Shown here: in pieces, positions 24,917 through 34,654 of the stretch
Layout: each line of letters opens with the position of its first letter
How positions within the stretch are numbered: the stretch's first letter is position 1
Assembly (NCBI RefSeq): GCF_900107775.1
Contig: NZ_FNRF01000002.1
Span: forward strand, 189,129-253,128
DNA: 64,000 bases
Direction: 5' to 3'
Origin: Xylanibacter ruminicola
GTDB lineage: Bacteria; Bacteroidota; Bacteroidia; Bacteroidales; Bacteroidaceae
The notes under the pieces: model-generated
What the model was told of the DNA's origin: nothing
Database searches by the model: none
Seen by the model: the letters and a program-made list of their open reading frames with translations, nothing else
Position numbers and translations under genes: made by a program

Positions 24917-26185
24917 ATGATAAGTAAAGATATACGCGAACAGATAATAGCTTTGGTGCATAAAGAGGTGGTGCCTGCTATCGGGTGTACCGAACCGATG
25001 GCGGTGGCACTGTGTACGGCAAAAGCTAAAGAGCAGTTAGGCTGTAAACCAGAAAAGATTGTGGCACTGCTGAGTGCCAATATCCTAAAGAATGCTATGG
25101 GTGTTGGTATTCCAGGCACAGGTATGATAGGACTTCCCATTGCCATTGCCCTGGGTGCGCTCATAGGCAAGAGCGAATACCAGTTGGAGGTGCTGAAGGA
25201 CCTTACTCCTGAGGCACTTGAAGAGGGCAAACAATATATCACGGAGGATAGAATTGACATCCGGTTAAAGGATGGAAAGTGCGACAAACTGTACATTGAG
25301 ATTATTGCATCGGCAGGCGACCGACAGGAAACGGCTATCATCGCAGGCAGTCATACCCATTTTGTTTCGGGTGATGCCAGTTACGCCAGGACTGCGGCGA
25401 GCGATGAAGATGACGAGATAGCACTGAACATGCGACTGGTGTACGACTTTGCAACTACCGCTCCTTTGGACGAGATACGTTTTATTGAGGAGGCACGCAC
25501 CTACAATATGAATGCTGCCCGCGAGGCGCTGAAGGGCAATCACGGTCATAATCTGGGTAAGACCATCGATCGTCCGCTGGCCAAAGGCATCTTCGGTAAC
25601 AGCATCTATTCGCACATTATTTCGCGAACAGCTTCGGCTTGTGATGCCCGTATGGGTGGTGCCATGATTCCCGTGATGAGTAACTCAGGTTCGGGTAATC
25701 AGGGCATCTGTGCCACAAACCCCGTATGTGTGTATGCCAAAGAAAACGAGAATACGGAGGAGGAACTGCTGCGTGCCCTGATGCTGAGTCATTTGACGGC
25801 CATCTATATCAAACAGAGTCTTGGAAAGCTGTCGGCACTCTGCGGTTGTGTGGTAGCCTCGATAGGTTCAAGTTGTGGCATTACCTACCTGATGGGAGGC
25901 GACTACGAGCGTATCTGCTATGCTGTAAAGAATATGATTGCCAATCTGACGGGTATGATCTGTGATGGTGCCAAACCATCGTGCTCGTTGAAGATTACCA
26001 GTGGCGTCAGCACGGCTTTACTGTCAGCACTGCTGGCTATGGAGGGCAAATGCGTATCGCAGGACGAAGGTATCGTGGACGACTGTGTTGACAAGAGCAT
26101 CCACAATCTTACCAGCATTGGTGCCGAGGCCATGTGTAAAACCGATGATATGGTTTTGAACATCATGACCTCGAAAAAGCATTGA
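24917..26185 (+). CDS. UPF0597-family L-cysteine desulfidase / serine dehydratase-like enzyme
   Basis: A 422-residue protein of the UPF0597 (YhaM/CyuA) family, related to the alpha chain of iron-sulfur serine dehydratases. Diagnostic stretches are GCTEPMAVALC, GIPGTGMIGLPIA, SGSGNQGICATNPV and CDGAKPSCSLKI. The conserved cysteines in GCTEP, SALCGC and CDGAKPSC are expected to ligate a 4Fe-4S cluster. In known members the reaction is cysteine to pyruvate, sulfide and ammonia. It would work in the cytoplasm under anaerobic conditions. The start is the ATG 21 bases after the promoter box of element copy E. Confidence 0.9.
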   Translation: MISKDIREQIIALVHKEVVPAIGCTEPMAVALCTAKAKEQLGCKPEKIVALLSANILKNAMGVGIPGTGMIGLPIAIALGALIGKSEYQLEVLKDLTPEALEEGKQYITEDRIDIRLKDGKCDKLYIEIIASAGDRQETAIIAGSHTHFVSGDASYARTAASDEDDEIALNMRLVYDFATTAPLDEIRFIEEARTYNMNAAREALKGNHGHNLGKTIDRPLAKGIFGNSIYSHIISRTASACDARMGGAMIPVMSNSGSGNQGICATNPVCVYAKENENTEEELLRALMLSHLTAIYIKQSLGKLSALCGCVVASIGSSCGITYLMGGDYERICYAVKNMIANLTGMICDGAKPSCSLKITSGVSTALLSALLAMEGKCVSQDEGIVDDCVDKSIHNLTSIGAEAMCKTDDMVLNIMTSKKH

Positions 26186-26200
26186 ATATCTCAATAGAAT

Positions 26201-28408
26201 TTATTTGATAGTCAGCTTGGCAGTGGGCAGGGTGCTTTTGATGCTTACTGTAGCCTTGCCTTTGTTCTTGCTGCTGCGTACAACGAGTAGGGCGCGCCCC
26301 TTCCAAGTGGTTACACGGGGTGAGGTTTTAGGCTCGCGGTCTTGCAGATTGGCTGTAGCAAAGGCCATCAGGCAGCCTTGTCCCTGAACGAGAGCCTCGC
26401 AGGGAATGGCGGCATCGGGACAAACACGGCCTTGGGCATCAACCACCTCGACGGTGATGAAAACAAGGTCCTGACCATCGGCCTTGAATGCTGGTTTATC
26501 GGCTGTGAGACGCAGCTGAGCAGGCTCACCGGCCGTGCTCAGCGTAACGCTCTTACCTCCTGCCTCGGCACGCAGTGTTCCTGCCTCGTAAGGCACACTG
26601 AACACAGCCTTGAATTCTGTGCTGATATCAACATTCTTTTTACCTATCTGTTTACCATTTAAATACAATGTTACCTCGGGTGCCTTGGTGTAAACCTCGA
26701 CCTCAACGGGTTTGTCTTCCCATCCCTGCCAATTCCATGATTCCCAAGTGGGCCATACACTCCATGATGTCATATTTATCTTACCACGATAGCCATCGGG
26801 CTCTTTTACGGCCATGTACAAATCCTTAGAATCCTTCCACAACATCTCGCGATAATGACTGATGGGTTTGCGCCAACCAGTGATATCCACATCGCCACAA
26901 TAGGCACCATGCCACTCAGGTACACCACCATCGCGCCAAGATTCGCCAGGCGTCTCGCCATCGTAATAGTAGCGACCAATACCCGACTCGCCAAGGTAGT
27001 CAAGGCCAGTCCACACCATATCACCAATGACGTATGGATAGTCGTGAACCAGTTTCCAGTTTCTGAAAGCATCACGCGGATAGCTCTCGGTCTGCCACAT
27101 CACGCGTTTAGGATTGCGCTGATGGTCGCTGGCGTGCTTGAATATCATATAGTTATAGCCACCGATATCGAGTACATCAAAGTGCGGATCATAGATCTCC
27201 CAATCTCTGTCCCAGGCACAAAGAGCCTCGGTAACAGGACGTGTAGTATCGTATTTGAGTATTTCCTGCTTCAATAGCTTTGCGGTATGTACCACACGTA
27301 TGTCCTTGCGCTCTATCACCTCGTTACCAATGCTCCAGCTGATGATGCTGGGATGATTGCGGTCGCGTACCACCATGGCACGGATATCCTCCTGATAGCA
27401 AGAGTCGATCAGCGTAGAATAGTCGTATGGTTTCTTAGCAGTGCGCCATCCGTCGAAAGCCTCGCCGATGACCAGCATACCGATAGAGTCGCAGGCATCG
27501 AGGAAGGCACGTGTAGTGGGGTTGTGCGAGGTACGGATGAGATTGAAACCGGCATCCTTCATCTGGCGCACCTTTCGGATTTCGGCAGCGTCGAATGCCA
27601 TCGCACCCAGCACGCCATCGTCGTGATGCACGCAGGCACCATTGATGAGTATAGGTTTTCCATTAAGCAAGAAGCCCTTCTCGGCAGAATACTCAATGGT
27701 ACGGATGCCATATGTAACGGGTAATACATCGCCCTCAGCCTCGATGGTAGTATGGTAAAGATAAGGATCTTCTGGCGACCACAGGTGAGGATTCTCTACA
27801 TGCAGTGTCTTCGTAATCGGTTTGCGAGAACCATCCTTCATAACTACCTCGGCTTTGATGTTTACGGTGTGGATATCGGGTGTAGTAACGTACAGGCTCT
27901 CTTCGTCGATGTACTGATTTCCTTTTGTCAGAAGCCACACATGACGGTAGATGCCCGAGCCGGTATACCAACGACAGTTGGGCAGTTCGGAGTTATCAAC
28001 CTTTACCAGCACCTCGTTCTGGCGCTTATCTTTATACAGGTAAGGTGTAATATCCACTGTGAACGGCGTGTAGCCATAGGCATGCTGACCGGCTTTCTGT
28101 CCGTTGATAAATACCTCGGCCTTCTGATACACGCCCTCAAAGTGCAGTTTTACTATCTCGCCCTTGGGAGTTGCAAACATCTTACGATACTCGCCTTTAC
28201 CACCAGGATACCAACCACCATCGGTACCATTGGTCGCTTCGGCTGTTGGGTCGGAGGCATACGATATGGCCCAGTCGTGAGGCAAATCTACACTGATAGT
28301 CTTACCTGCGTGGGTAAACTTCCATCCGTTGTCGAATAACTGCTTGGTTCCAGCTGTGGCGCTTATGAAGGCCGCCAGCATCATGGTGCATAAATAGAAA
28401 CGTTTCAT
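26201..28408 (-). CDS. exported GH2 beta-galactosidase-like glycosidase
   Basis: A 735-residue protein from the Met that opens a signal peptide (MKRFYLCTMMLAAFISATAG); the frame also has a Met seven codons earlier. The order is the GH2 sugar-binding domain (WKFTHAGKTISVDLPHDW), an immunoglobulin-like sandwich, the TIM barrel, then C-terminal sandwich domains. The acid/base Glu is in ISWSIGNEV and the likely nucleophile Glu in WQTESYPRD. RTSHNPT and the GLDYLGE loop are also typical. Activity is most likely on beta-galactosides or related links of plant or host glycans, in the periplasm. There is no PUL partner next to it. It converges on the cysteine desulfidase-like gene. Confidence 0.9.
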   Translation of the reverse strand: MKRFYLCTMMLAAFISATAGTKQLFDNGWKFTHAGKTISVDLPHDWAISYASDPTAEATNGTDGGWYPGGKGEYRKMFATPKGEIVKLHFEGVYQKAEVFINGQKAGQHAYGYTPFTVDITPYLYKDKRQNEVLVKVDNSELPNCRWYTGSGIYRHVWLLTKGNQYIDEESLYVTTPDIHTVNIKAEVVMKDGSRKPITKTLHVENPHLWSPEDPYLYHTTIEAEGDVLPVTYGIRTIEYSAEKGFLLNGKPILINGACVHHDDGVLGAMAFDAAEIRKVRQMKDAGFNLIRTSHNPTTRAFLDACDSIGMLVIGEAFDGWRTAKKPYDYSTLIDSCYQEDIRAMVVRDRNHPSIISWSIGNEVIERKDIRVVHTAKLLKQEILKYDTTRPVTEALCAWDRDWEIYDPHFDVLDIGGYNYMIFKHASDHQRNPKRVMWQTESYPRDAFRNWKLVHDYPYVIGDMVWTGLDYLGESGIGRYYYDGETPGESWRDGGVPEWHGAYCGDVDITGWRKPISHYREMLWKDSKDLYMAVKEPDGYRGKINMTSWSVWPTWESWNWQGWEDKPVEVEVYTKAPEVTLYLNGKQIGKKNVDISTEFKAVFSVPYEAGTLRAEAGGKSVTLSTAGEPAQLRLTADKPAFKADGQDLVFITVEVVDAQGRVCPDAAIPCEALVQGQGCLMAFATANLQDREPKTSPRVTTWKGRALLVVRSSKNKGKATVSIKSTLPTAKLTIK

Positions 28409-28625
28409 ATTATAAATTAAACTATTCATAATGATTAAGTTTTGGCTGCAAAGTAACTAAAAAATCTGTTTCATTCCAAATTTCTTCTATATTTTCTCTA
28501 AATAAAACGTATTAACGCCTATATTTTCTACCATAATATCGTTATAATCCTATTACACCACCGGATGCCGTTTCGTTATCACCCTGCCAGTGAATAATTA
28601 AATACGACAGAATTCAACAAAAGTT

Positions 28626-28674
28626 AAATCCCAAGGCAAAACAATTGTGCTTTGGGATTTTATTTGTACTTTTG
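28626..28674 (+). repeat. TCCCAAGGCA hairpin element with -7 box, copy F
   Basis: Left arm AAATCCCAAGGCA (28626-28638), right arm TGCTTTGGGATTT (28648-28660), then TACTTTTG (28667-28674), 11 bases before the His/Cys-rich gene. The upstream GH2 gene is divergent, so no known transcript enters this copy from the left. Confidence 0.82.
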
Positions 28675-28685
28675 CAGCCGAATAT

Positions 28686-29030
28686 ATGAAACTAGCGAAT
28701 AAACGACATATGGCGGCTTGGATGCTATTGGCAGTTTTTGTGCCAATACTGCTGCTGTCGTCTATTCACATTCATGAAACTGGCAATACAACAACTACCG
28801 AGTGTAACGACTGCGTGCACCATAGTTGTCATGGTCACCTTTCGTCGGTGGCCTCGTGGGATCACGACTGCGTGCTGTGCCAGTTCCTGACGCTGACTAT
28901 GTTGGCAGCCGCTGTGATGGCTGTTACGTTATATGTTCATGTATGTATTAAGAGTTATGCCCAGCCTTTGTGCGGTTTTCGCACCTACAGCTGTGGCAAC
29001 ATAGTAACTCGTGGTCCTCCAACACTCTAA
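28686..29030 (+). CDS. His/Cys-rich small membrane protein, probably metal-related
   Basis: A 114-residue protein with two hydrophobic helices (about residues 9-26 and 64-82). Between them lies a periplasm-sized loop dense in metal ligands: HIHE, then ECNDCVHHSCHGH, then WDHDCVLCQF. I do not know a named family, but the pattern strongly suggests binding of zinc, copper or another soft metal. It is followed 55 bases later by a His-rich TonB receptor, and the two likely form an operon driven by element copy F. The start is the ATG after the element; the frame extends back into the element without meaning. Confidence 0.7.
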   Translation: MKLANKRHMAAWMLLAVFVPILLLSSIHIHETGNTTTTECNDCVHHSCHGHLSSVASWDHDCVLCQFLTLTMLAAAVMAVTLYVHVCIKSYAQPLCGFRTYSCGNIVTRGPPTL

Positions 29031-29085
29031 TTACCTCAGATTATTTACATACATATATATAACATAGAATTAATTAGATAACAGA

Positions 29086-31293
29086 ATGAAAGCAAGATAT
29101 ATCATTCTGCCATTGTTGTGCGTATGCATGGCAGTGGCAGCTCAGGATAATAGTAAACATCACCATATAGAAGATTCAACAGATGTGTTTTTCCGCCATC
29201 TGAACTTAAACGAAGTAACAGTAACAGGCGTAACGGGCGATACGAAACTGAAACACGCCACAGCACCCGTGAGCATTGTTACACCACAGATATTAAAGGC
29301 CACGGCCTCTACCAATATCATTGATGCCATCGCCCATCAGCCTGGTGTGAGTCAGCTCACTACCGGTGGTAGCATCTCGAAGCCCATCATCCGCGGACTG
29401 GGCTATAACCGCGTGGTAGTGATGAGCGAAGGTGTGCGCCAGGAAGGACAGCAGTGGGGCGACGAGCATGGTGTTGAGGTAGATGGCAGCAGCGTGGGCA
29501 GTGTTGAGATACTGAAAGGTCCTGCCTCGCTGATGTACGGCTCGGATGCCATGGCAGGTGTGGTTATCCTGCACGCTCAACCAACACTGGCCGAGGGTGA
29601 GCTGAAAGGTAATATCAGTACCGAATACCAAACCAACAATGGTCTTTTTAATTACTCGTTGCAAATGGCAGGCAACCAGAAGGGGGTTGTGTGGGATGCC
29701 CGCTATAGCGATAAAATGGCACATGCCTATAAGAATAAATACGATGGCTATGTGCCTGGCTCGCAGTTCCGCGAAAGAGCAGGTCGACTGATGCTGGGCC
29801 TGAACAAAGGGTGGGGGCACTCGCGCTTGACGTTGACCGCCTATCACTTAACACCGGGAATCGTAGAAGGAGAGCGTGATGCTGAAACCGGTGAACTAGA
29901 CCATGAAGATGGTTGGACCGGACATCAGTACTCGAAAACACTCCCATTCCAGCAGGTAAAGCACTACAAGGTGGTATGGGACAACTCGCTGAACCTGTCG
30001 TCGGGCTATCTCAAGGCCATCATCGGCTACCAGCAGAACCGCCGTCAGGAGTTCGAGGAAGAGATGGATGAGTACGAGCTGTATTTCAAGTTGCACACAC
30101 TGACATACGACCTGCGTTACGTTACCAACGAGTTTAACGGCTGGAAACTGTCGACTGGTATTGGTGGTATGTATCAGAAGTCGGGTAACGAGGGCGAAGA
30201 GTATCTGATTCCTGACTACCGACTGTTCGACTTCGGTTTCTATGCCACTGCCACCAAGAGTCTTGGCGACAACTGGACACTGAACGGTGGATTGCGTTAC
30301 GATCATCGCCGACTGGAAGTCTCCCCTTGCCCCTCCAAAGAGAGGGGAATAACAGAATTGTCGTTGAATTCACCCCTCCTTTTGGAGGGGGCGGGGGAGG
30401 CTTTCGCACGCCATTTCAACGGCGTAACAGGTAGCATCGGTGCCGTATGCAACATCAATGAGCACTTTAACCTGCGCCTGAATCTGGCTCGCGGTTTCCG
30501 TACACCTAACATGAGCGAACTGGCTTCAAACGGTGTACACGAGGGTTCTTTGCGCTACGAGATTGGAAACCAGGATCTGAAGGCCGAATACAGTATGCAG
30601 GCCGACCTGGGATTGGAGTTTACTTCGCAATATGTATCGGCACAGTTGTCACTTTTTGCCAATCGTATCGACAATTACATTTTTACCCACCGACTGGCAG
30701 ATGAGATAGAGGAAGGCTACCTGACTTACGCCTACACCCAGAGCGATGCCCGATTGTTAGGCTTCGAGGCGGGCGTGGACTTACATCCTGTACACAGCGT
30801 GCATTTCTCGAACACTTTTTCGTTTGTTGATGCACAGCAGATGCATGCCGAACCGGGTACGAAGTATCTGCCCTTTACGCCGGCACCTAAATGGGCCTCG
30901 GAACTGAAGTGGGAGCTGTTCCATCACTCGCATACCACGGTAAATCATCACCATACTACCGATGCAGCCCACCGTTCGGTACTGAATAACCTCTATATTG
31001 CCGCTGGTCTCGACTGTTATCTGAAGCAGTCGCATATCTATAGCGCCGACGATACAGAAACAGCGACACCCGGTTATGCGCTACTCAATCTCTCGGCAGG
31101 AACCGATATTCAGGTAAAAGGTAAGAAAATAGCAGAGTTCTACATTACCGCCGATAACCTGCTGAACAAGGCCTATCAGAACCACCTGAGCCGTTTGAAG
31201 TATGCCGACGAAAACGTGGTTACCGGCCGTCGAGGCGTATATAACATGGGCCGCAACATCACCTTCAAGTTGGTAGTGCCCATCTCTATGTAA
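29086..31293 (+). CDS. TonB-dependent outer-membrane receptor, probably for metal
   Basis: A 735-residue receptor with signal peptide (MAVAAQ). After a short His cluster (SKHHHIEDS) come the TonB box-like LNEVTVTG, the plug (PIIRGLGYNRVVVMSEGVRQEGQQ, shortened here as IIRGLGYNRVVV) and a 22-strand barrel. There is a second His-rich stretch, HHSHTTVNHHHTTDAAH, near residue 620, probably an external loop. His-rich loops and the gene order resemble zinc receptors of the ZnuD type, and the preceding His/Cys-rich gene supports a metal role. Residues ~413-440 come from a palindromic repeat inserted in frame (see 30321-30407). No SusD-like partner is present. Confidence 0.85.
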   Translation: MKARYIILPLLCVCMAVAAQDNSKHHHIEDSTDVFFRHLNLNEVTVTGVTGDTKLKHATAPVSIVTPQILKATASTNIIDAIAHQPGVSQLTTGGSISKPIIRGLGYNRVVVMSEGVRQEGQQWGDEHGVEVDGSSVGSVEILKGPASLMYGSDAMAGVVILHAQPTLAEGELKGNISTEYQTNNGLFNYSLQMAGNQKGVVWDARYSDKMAHAYKNKYDGYVPGSQFRERAGRLMLGLNKGWGHSRLTLTAYHLTPGIVEGERDAETGELDHEDGWTGHQYSKTLPFQQVKHYKVVWDNSLNLSSGYLKAIIGYQQNRRQEFEEEMDEYELYFKLHTLTYDLRYVTNEFNGWKLSTGIGGMYQKSGNEGEEYLIPDYRLFDFGFYATATKSLGDNWTLNGGLRYDHRRLEVSPCPSKERGITELSLNSPLLLEGAGEAFARHFNGVTGSIGAVCNINEHFNLRLNLARGFRTPNMSELASNGVHEGSLRYEIGNQDLKAEYSMQADLGLEFTSQYVSAQLSLFANRIDNYIFTHRLADEIEEGYLTYAYTQSDARLLGFEAGVDLHPVHSVHFSNTFSFVDAQQMHAEPGTKYLPFTPAPKWASELKWELFHHSHTTVNHHHTTDAAHRSVLNNLYIAAGLDCYLKQSHIYSADDTETATPGYALLNLSAGTDIQVKGKKIAEFYITADNLLNKAYQNHLSRLKYADENVVTGRRGVYNMGRNITFKLVVPISM
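30321..30407 (+). repeat. palindromic repeat inserted in frame in the TonB receptor gene
   Basis: The insert carries two palindromes: CCCCTCCaaagaGAGGGG near 30330-30347 and CCCCTCCTTTTGGAGGGG at 30373-30390, followed by a G-rich run. It encodes PCPSKERG and SPLLLEGAGEAFA, which fit badly with the surrounding barrel strands. The reading frame is kept on both sides. Similar CCCCTCC/GGAGGGG stems occur in the hairpin array near 11446. Confidence 0.65.
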
Positions 31294-31338
31294 CGCGAAT
31301 ACCTACTTATGGTTAATCGCAAATGTTGCGTTTAAATG

Positions 31339-31389
31339 TTGCGCAATGCTTAAAACCCCGTGTTTTAGGTATTGCGCAATTCTTTTTTT
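31339..31389 (+). terminator. intrinsic terminator of the metal-receptor operon
   Basis: TTGCGCAAT (31339-31347) pairs with ATTGCGCAA (31371-31379), continued inside by TAAAAC/GTTTTA, and is followed by TTCTTTTTTT. The right arm also supplies the -33 box for eno. Confidence 0.85.
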
Positions 31390-31402
31390 CGCCGTACCTT
31401 TG
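31371..31402 (+). promoter_or_regulatory. promoter of eno
   Basis: ATTG (31371-31374), 20 bases, TACCTTTG (31395-31402). It overlaps the terminator of the gene before it, so the two transcripts are tightly packed. Confidence 0.7.
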
Positions 31403-31450
31403 CAGCCGAAAAAGATTTTGTTAGTTATTAGTTATAAAAGTAAGAAGTAA

Positions 31451-32761
<1,311 letters not shown>

Positions 32762-32806
32762 ACGCATTAACTTTTTGAGTAAATCATTTATAATAAAACA
32801 ACTTAA

Positions 32807-32840
32807 AAATGCAGATAAGCTGTGAAGCTTGTCTGCATTT
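32807..32840. terminator. bidirectional terminator between eno and the pectinesterase gene
   Basis: AAATGCAGATAAGC (32807-32820) pairs with GCTTGTCTGCATTT (32827-32840), 14 bp with one G-T. A-rich and T-rich flanks serve both directions. Confidence 0.85.
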
Positions 32841-32857
32841 GTATTTCCTATATAATC

Positions 32858-34363
32858 TTAAATCCCATGGTAAAGTACCCAGTTGGCATCCGAGTATTTT
32901 CCAATCAGCTCGGCATCGCGGACTGGATGCAGTTGACGCATGAGAGGGTTACGTTTGGTAGTATCTACAGGATATCCTTCGGTATCGTGACTGTTAAACT
33001 CGAGGATGGTGGCTGTTTGGGCACCATTATCAATCACGCCCCAGCCTCTTGCAGGGATGTTCTCGAGTGTGCAGTTGAGTAGTACGCACTCGGCATGGGG
33101 ATAGTTACGCCCCTTATTGTCGGGTAAACGACCCAATTCTGCGTAATCCGACAAGCCTTTGAAGTGACAATCAACAAACACGTTACCATGGTTTTCGGCA
33201 GTGTTGCGTATCCACATAAACGCACCATAGCTGGTTATCGTACAATGATTAAAGAATGAAGGACCTCGACCTAATATCGTATCGCCGCCACCATCAATCT
33301 GGCAGTTTAACCAGTAACAGCTACCATTGGCCTGCAGGGCATCGCCGTCGCCGATAACATGAACGTTTTCAAAGTAGTTCCGTTCGCCATTAACCAAGAG
33401 TCCTTCGGCCTGACCTTTACAATCGGTCTTAATGGTGATATCCTTGAAAATCAGATCGCTACAGTTGTCGGCTGCAAAGGCTGCTCGTCGAGATGGAAAT
33501 GTGCCACGCACCTCGTTGGTCTTGATATCAGATGGATGAGGATTAAACACCTCGTTGTTGGGGTAATGGATAACCACGCTATCGCGTGTTTCGCCTTGGA
33601 TGGTTACAAAGCGCTTGTTGCGGAAATATACCAACTCCTGATAATCGCCATTTTTTACCTGCACGCAATAACGGCTGTATTCTGTAGCTAGCGAATCAGG
33701 GATAAAATCCATGGCACCTTGTATCGTAGAGAAATCACCTTGTCCATCGGCAGAAACTGTTAGCGTGCGTTTATTTGCATCGGGAGCTTTACTTTTTGTC
33801 TTGAAAGACCACGCATTTTTTCCTTTTATACCTTTAAAACCTTTAATGACGTTGTTATCAATGGTTACGTAATATTCGTGCCCGTACTCCAACATGTTAT
33901 GATGTAGGTAGATGGTAAAGCGTCGCTCGTGAGCGATGATGGGGTAGAAGTGGAAGGCATCGGAGAATCCGCCAATGATATCCAACTGATAGCGCGACCT
34001 ATCGATAGCGTTTACGCCCGATGGTGTTCCGGCTTTGGTGTTACGGTTGGTGATGTTTTGTGATGCCTTATACATATAAGGTATAGACGTGTATTGTGCT
34101 GCAGGATTACGCGACTGTCCTTGTGTAGGACCGGCAGGTATGCTTAAGTCCAAGCGATCAACCAGTTTGCCCGATTGTTTATCGTAAACCGAGATGAAAC
34201 CTTTCTGGCCGATCGAGGCAGTGTCGGAAAGTGTGAGCTCCAAATGGGTATCGATATTTACATCCTGTGCCCCACATGCGGGTTGCATTTTTACCATACT
34301 TACCTGAGCCAATGCGCTATTACTGGCTCCAATCACCAGTGCAAAAATCAGTTTTTTTATCAT
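32858..34363 (-). CDS. exported pectinesterase (CE8) with N-terminal Ig-like domain
   Basis: A 501-residue protein starting at the Met of a signal peptide (MIKKLIFALVIGASNSALAQ). Residues ~22-190 resemble a bacterial Ig-like domain (QPACGAQDVNIDTHLELTLS ... FKTKSK). Residues ~205-501 are a right-handed beta helix of the pectin methylesterase family: ADGQGDFSTIQGAMDFIP, GDALQANGSCYWLNCQIDGG with the catalytic Asp, DTILGRG, LGRLP with the Arg, and ARGWGVID. The second acid is in GGGDTILG where most enzymes have DFIFG, so the active site is slightly changed. It should remove methyl groups from pectin in the periplasm. Promoter at 34409-34440. Confidence 0.85.
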   Translation of the reverse strand: MIKKLIFALVIGASNSALAQVSMVKMQPACGAQDVNIDTHLELTLSDTASIGQKGFISVYDKQSGKLVDRLDLSIPAGPTQGQSRNPAAQYTSIPYMYKASQNITNRNTKAGTPSGVNAIDRSRYQLDIIGGFSDAFHFYPIIAHERRFTIYLHHNMLEYGHEYYVTIDNNVIKGFKGIKGKNAWSFKTKSKAPDANKRTLTVSADGQGDFSTIQGAMDFIPDSLATEYSRYCVQVKNGDYQELVYFRNKRFVTIQGETRDSVVIHYPNNEVFNPHPSDIKTNEVRGTFPSRRAAFAADNCSDLIFKDITIKTDCKGQAEGLLVNGERNYFENVHVIGDGDALQANGSCYWLNCQIDGGGDTILGRGPSFFNHCTITSYGAFMWIRNTAENHGNVFVDCHFKGLSDYAELGRLPDNKGRNYPHAECVLLNCTLENIPARGWGVIDNGAQTATILEFNSHDTEGYPVDTTKRNPLMRQLHPVRDAELIGKYSDANWVLYHGI

Positions 34364-34408
34364 CTTGATTGCTGTTTGTTTTTGATATTTATTGTTTGTT
34401 TTCGCTGA

Positions 34409-34440
34409 CAAAGGTACATATTATTTTGTTTACCACCAAA
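34409..34440 (-). promoter_or_regulatory. promoter of the pectinesterase gene
   Basis: On the minus strand: TTTG, 20 bases, TACCTTTG, 46 bases before the start codon. Confidence 0.75.
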
Positions 34441-34590
34441 TATTGCTTCTTTTTTTATGCTAATTTGATACCTATTTGTGATTAACTAGCTTGGGCAGGA
34501 TTGCCATCTCATCTTTTAGCCGTTTACGTATAGGCCATGACCGTTTGAATTAATTGGTTAAGCAAATTATTACCAAAAAACGCTAATATT

Positions 34591-34622
34591 TTTGGGCCTT
34601 TCAGGAATTATGCTTAATTTTG
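34591..34622 (+). promoter_or_regulatory. promoter of the aspartyl protease gene
   Basis: TTTG (34591-34594), 20 bases, TAATTTTG (34615-34622), 32 bases before the ATG. The 150 bases between this and the pectinesterase promoter are AT-rich and hold nothing that I recognise. Confidence 0.75.
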
Positions 34623-34654
34623 CAACAGATAGGATTATTTAAAAACGCTATTTT

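Noticed and set aside
12347..28674. Hairpin elements as ordinary terminators
   Set aside because: In three copies the upstream gene points away, and a promoter box follows at a fixed distance in five.
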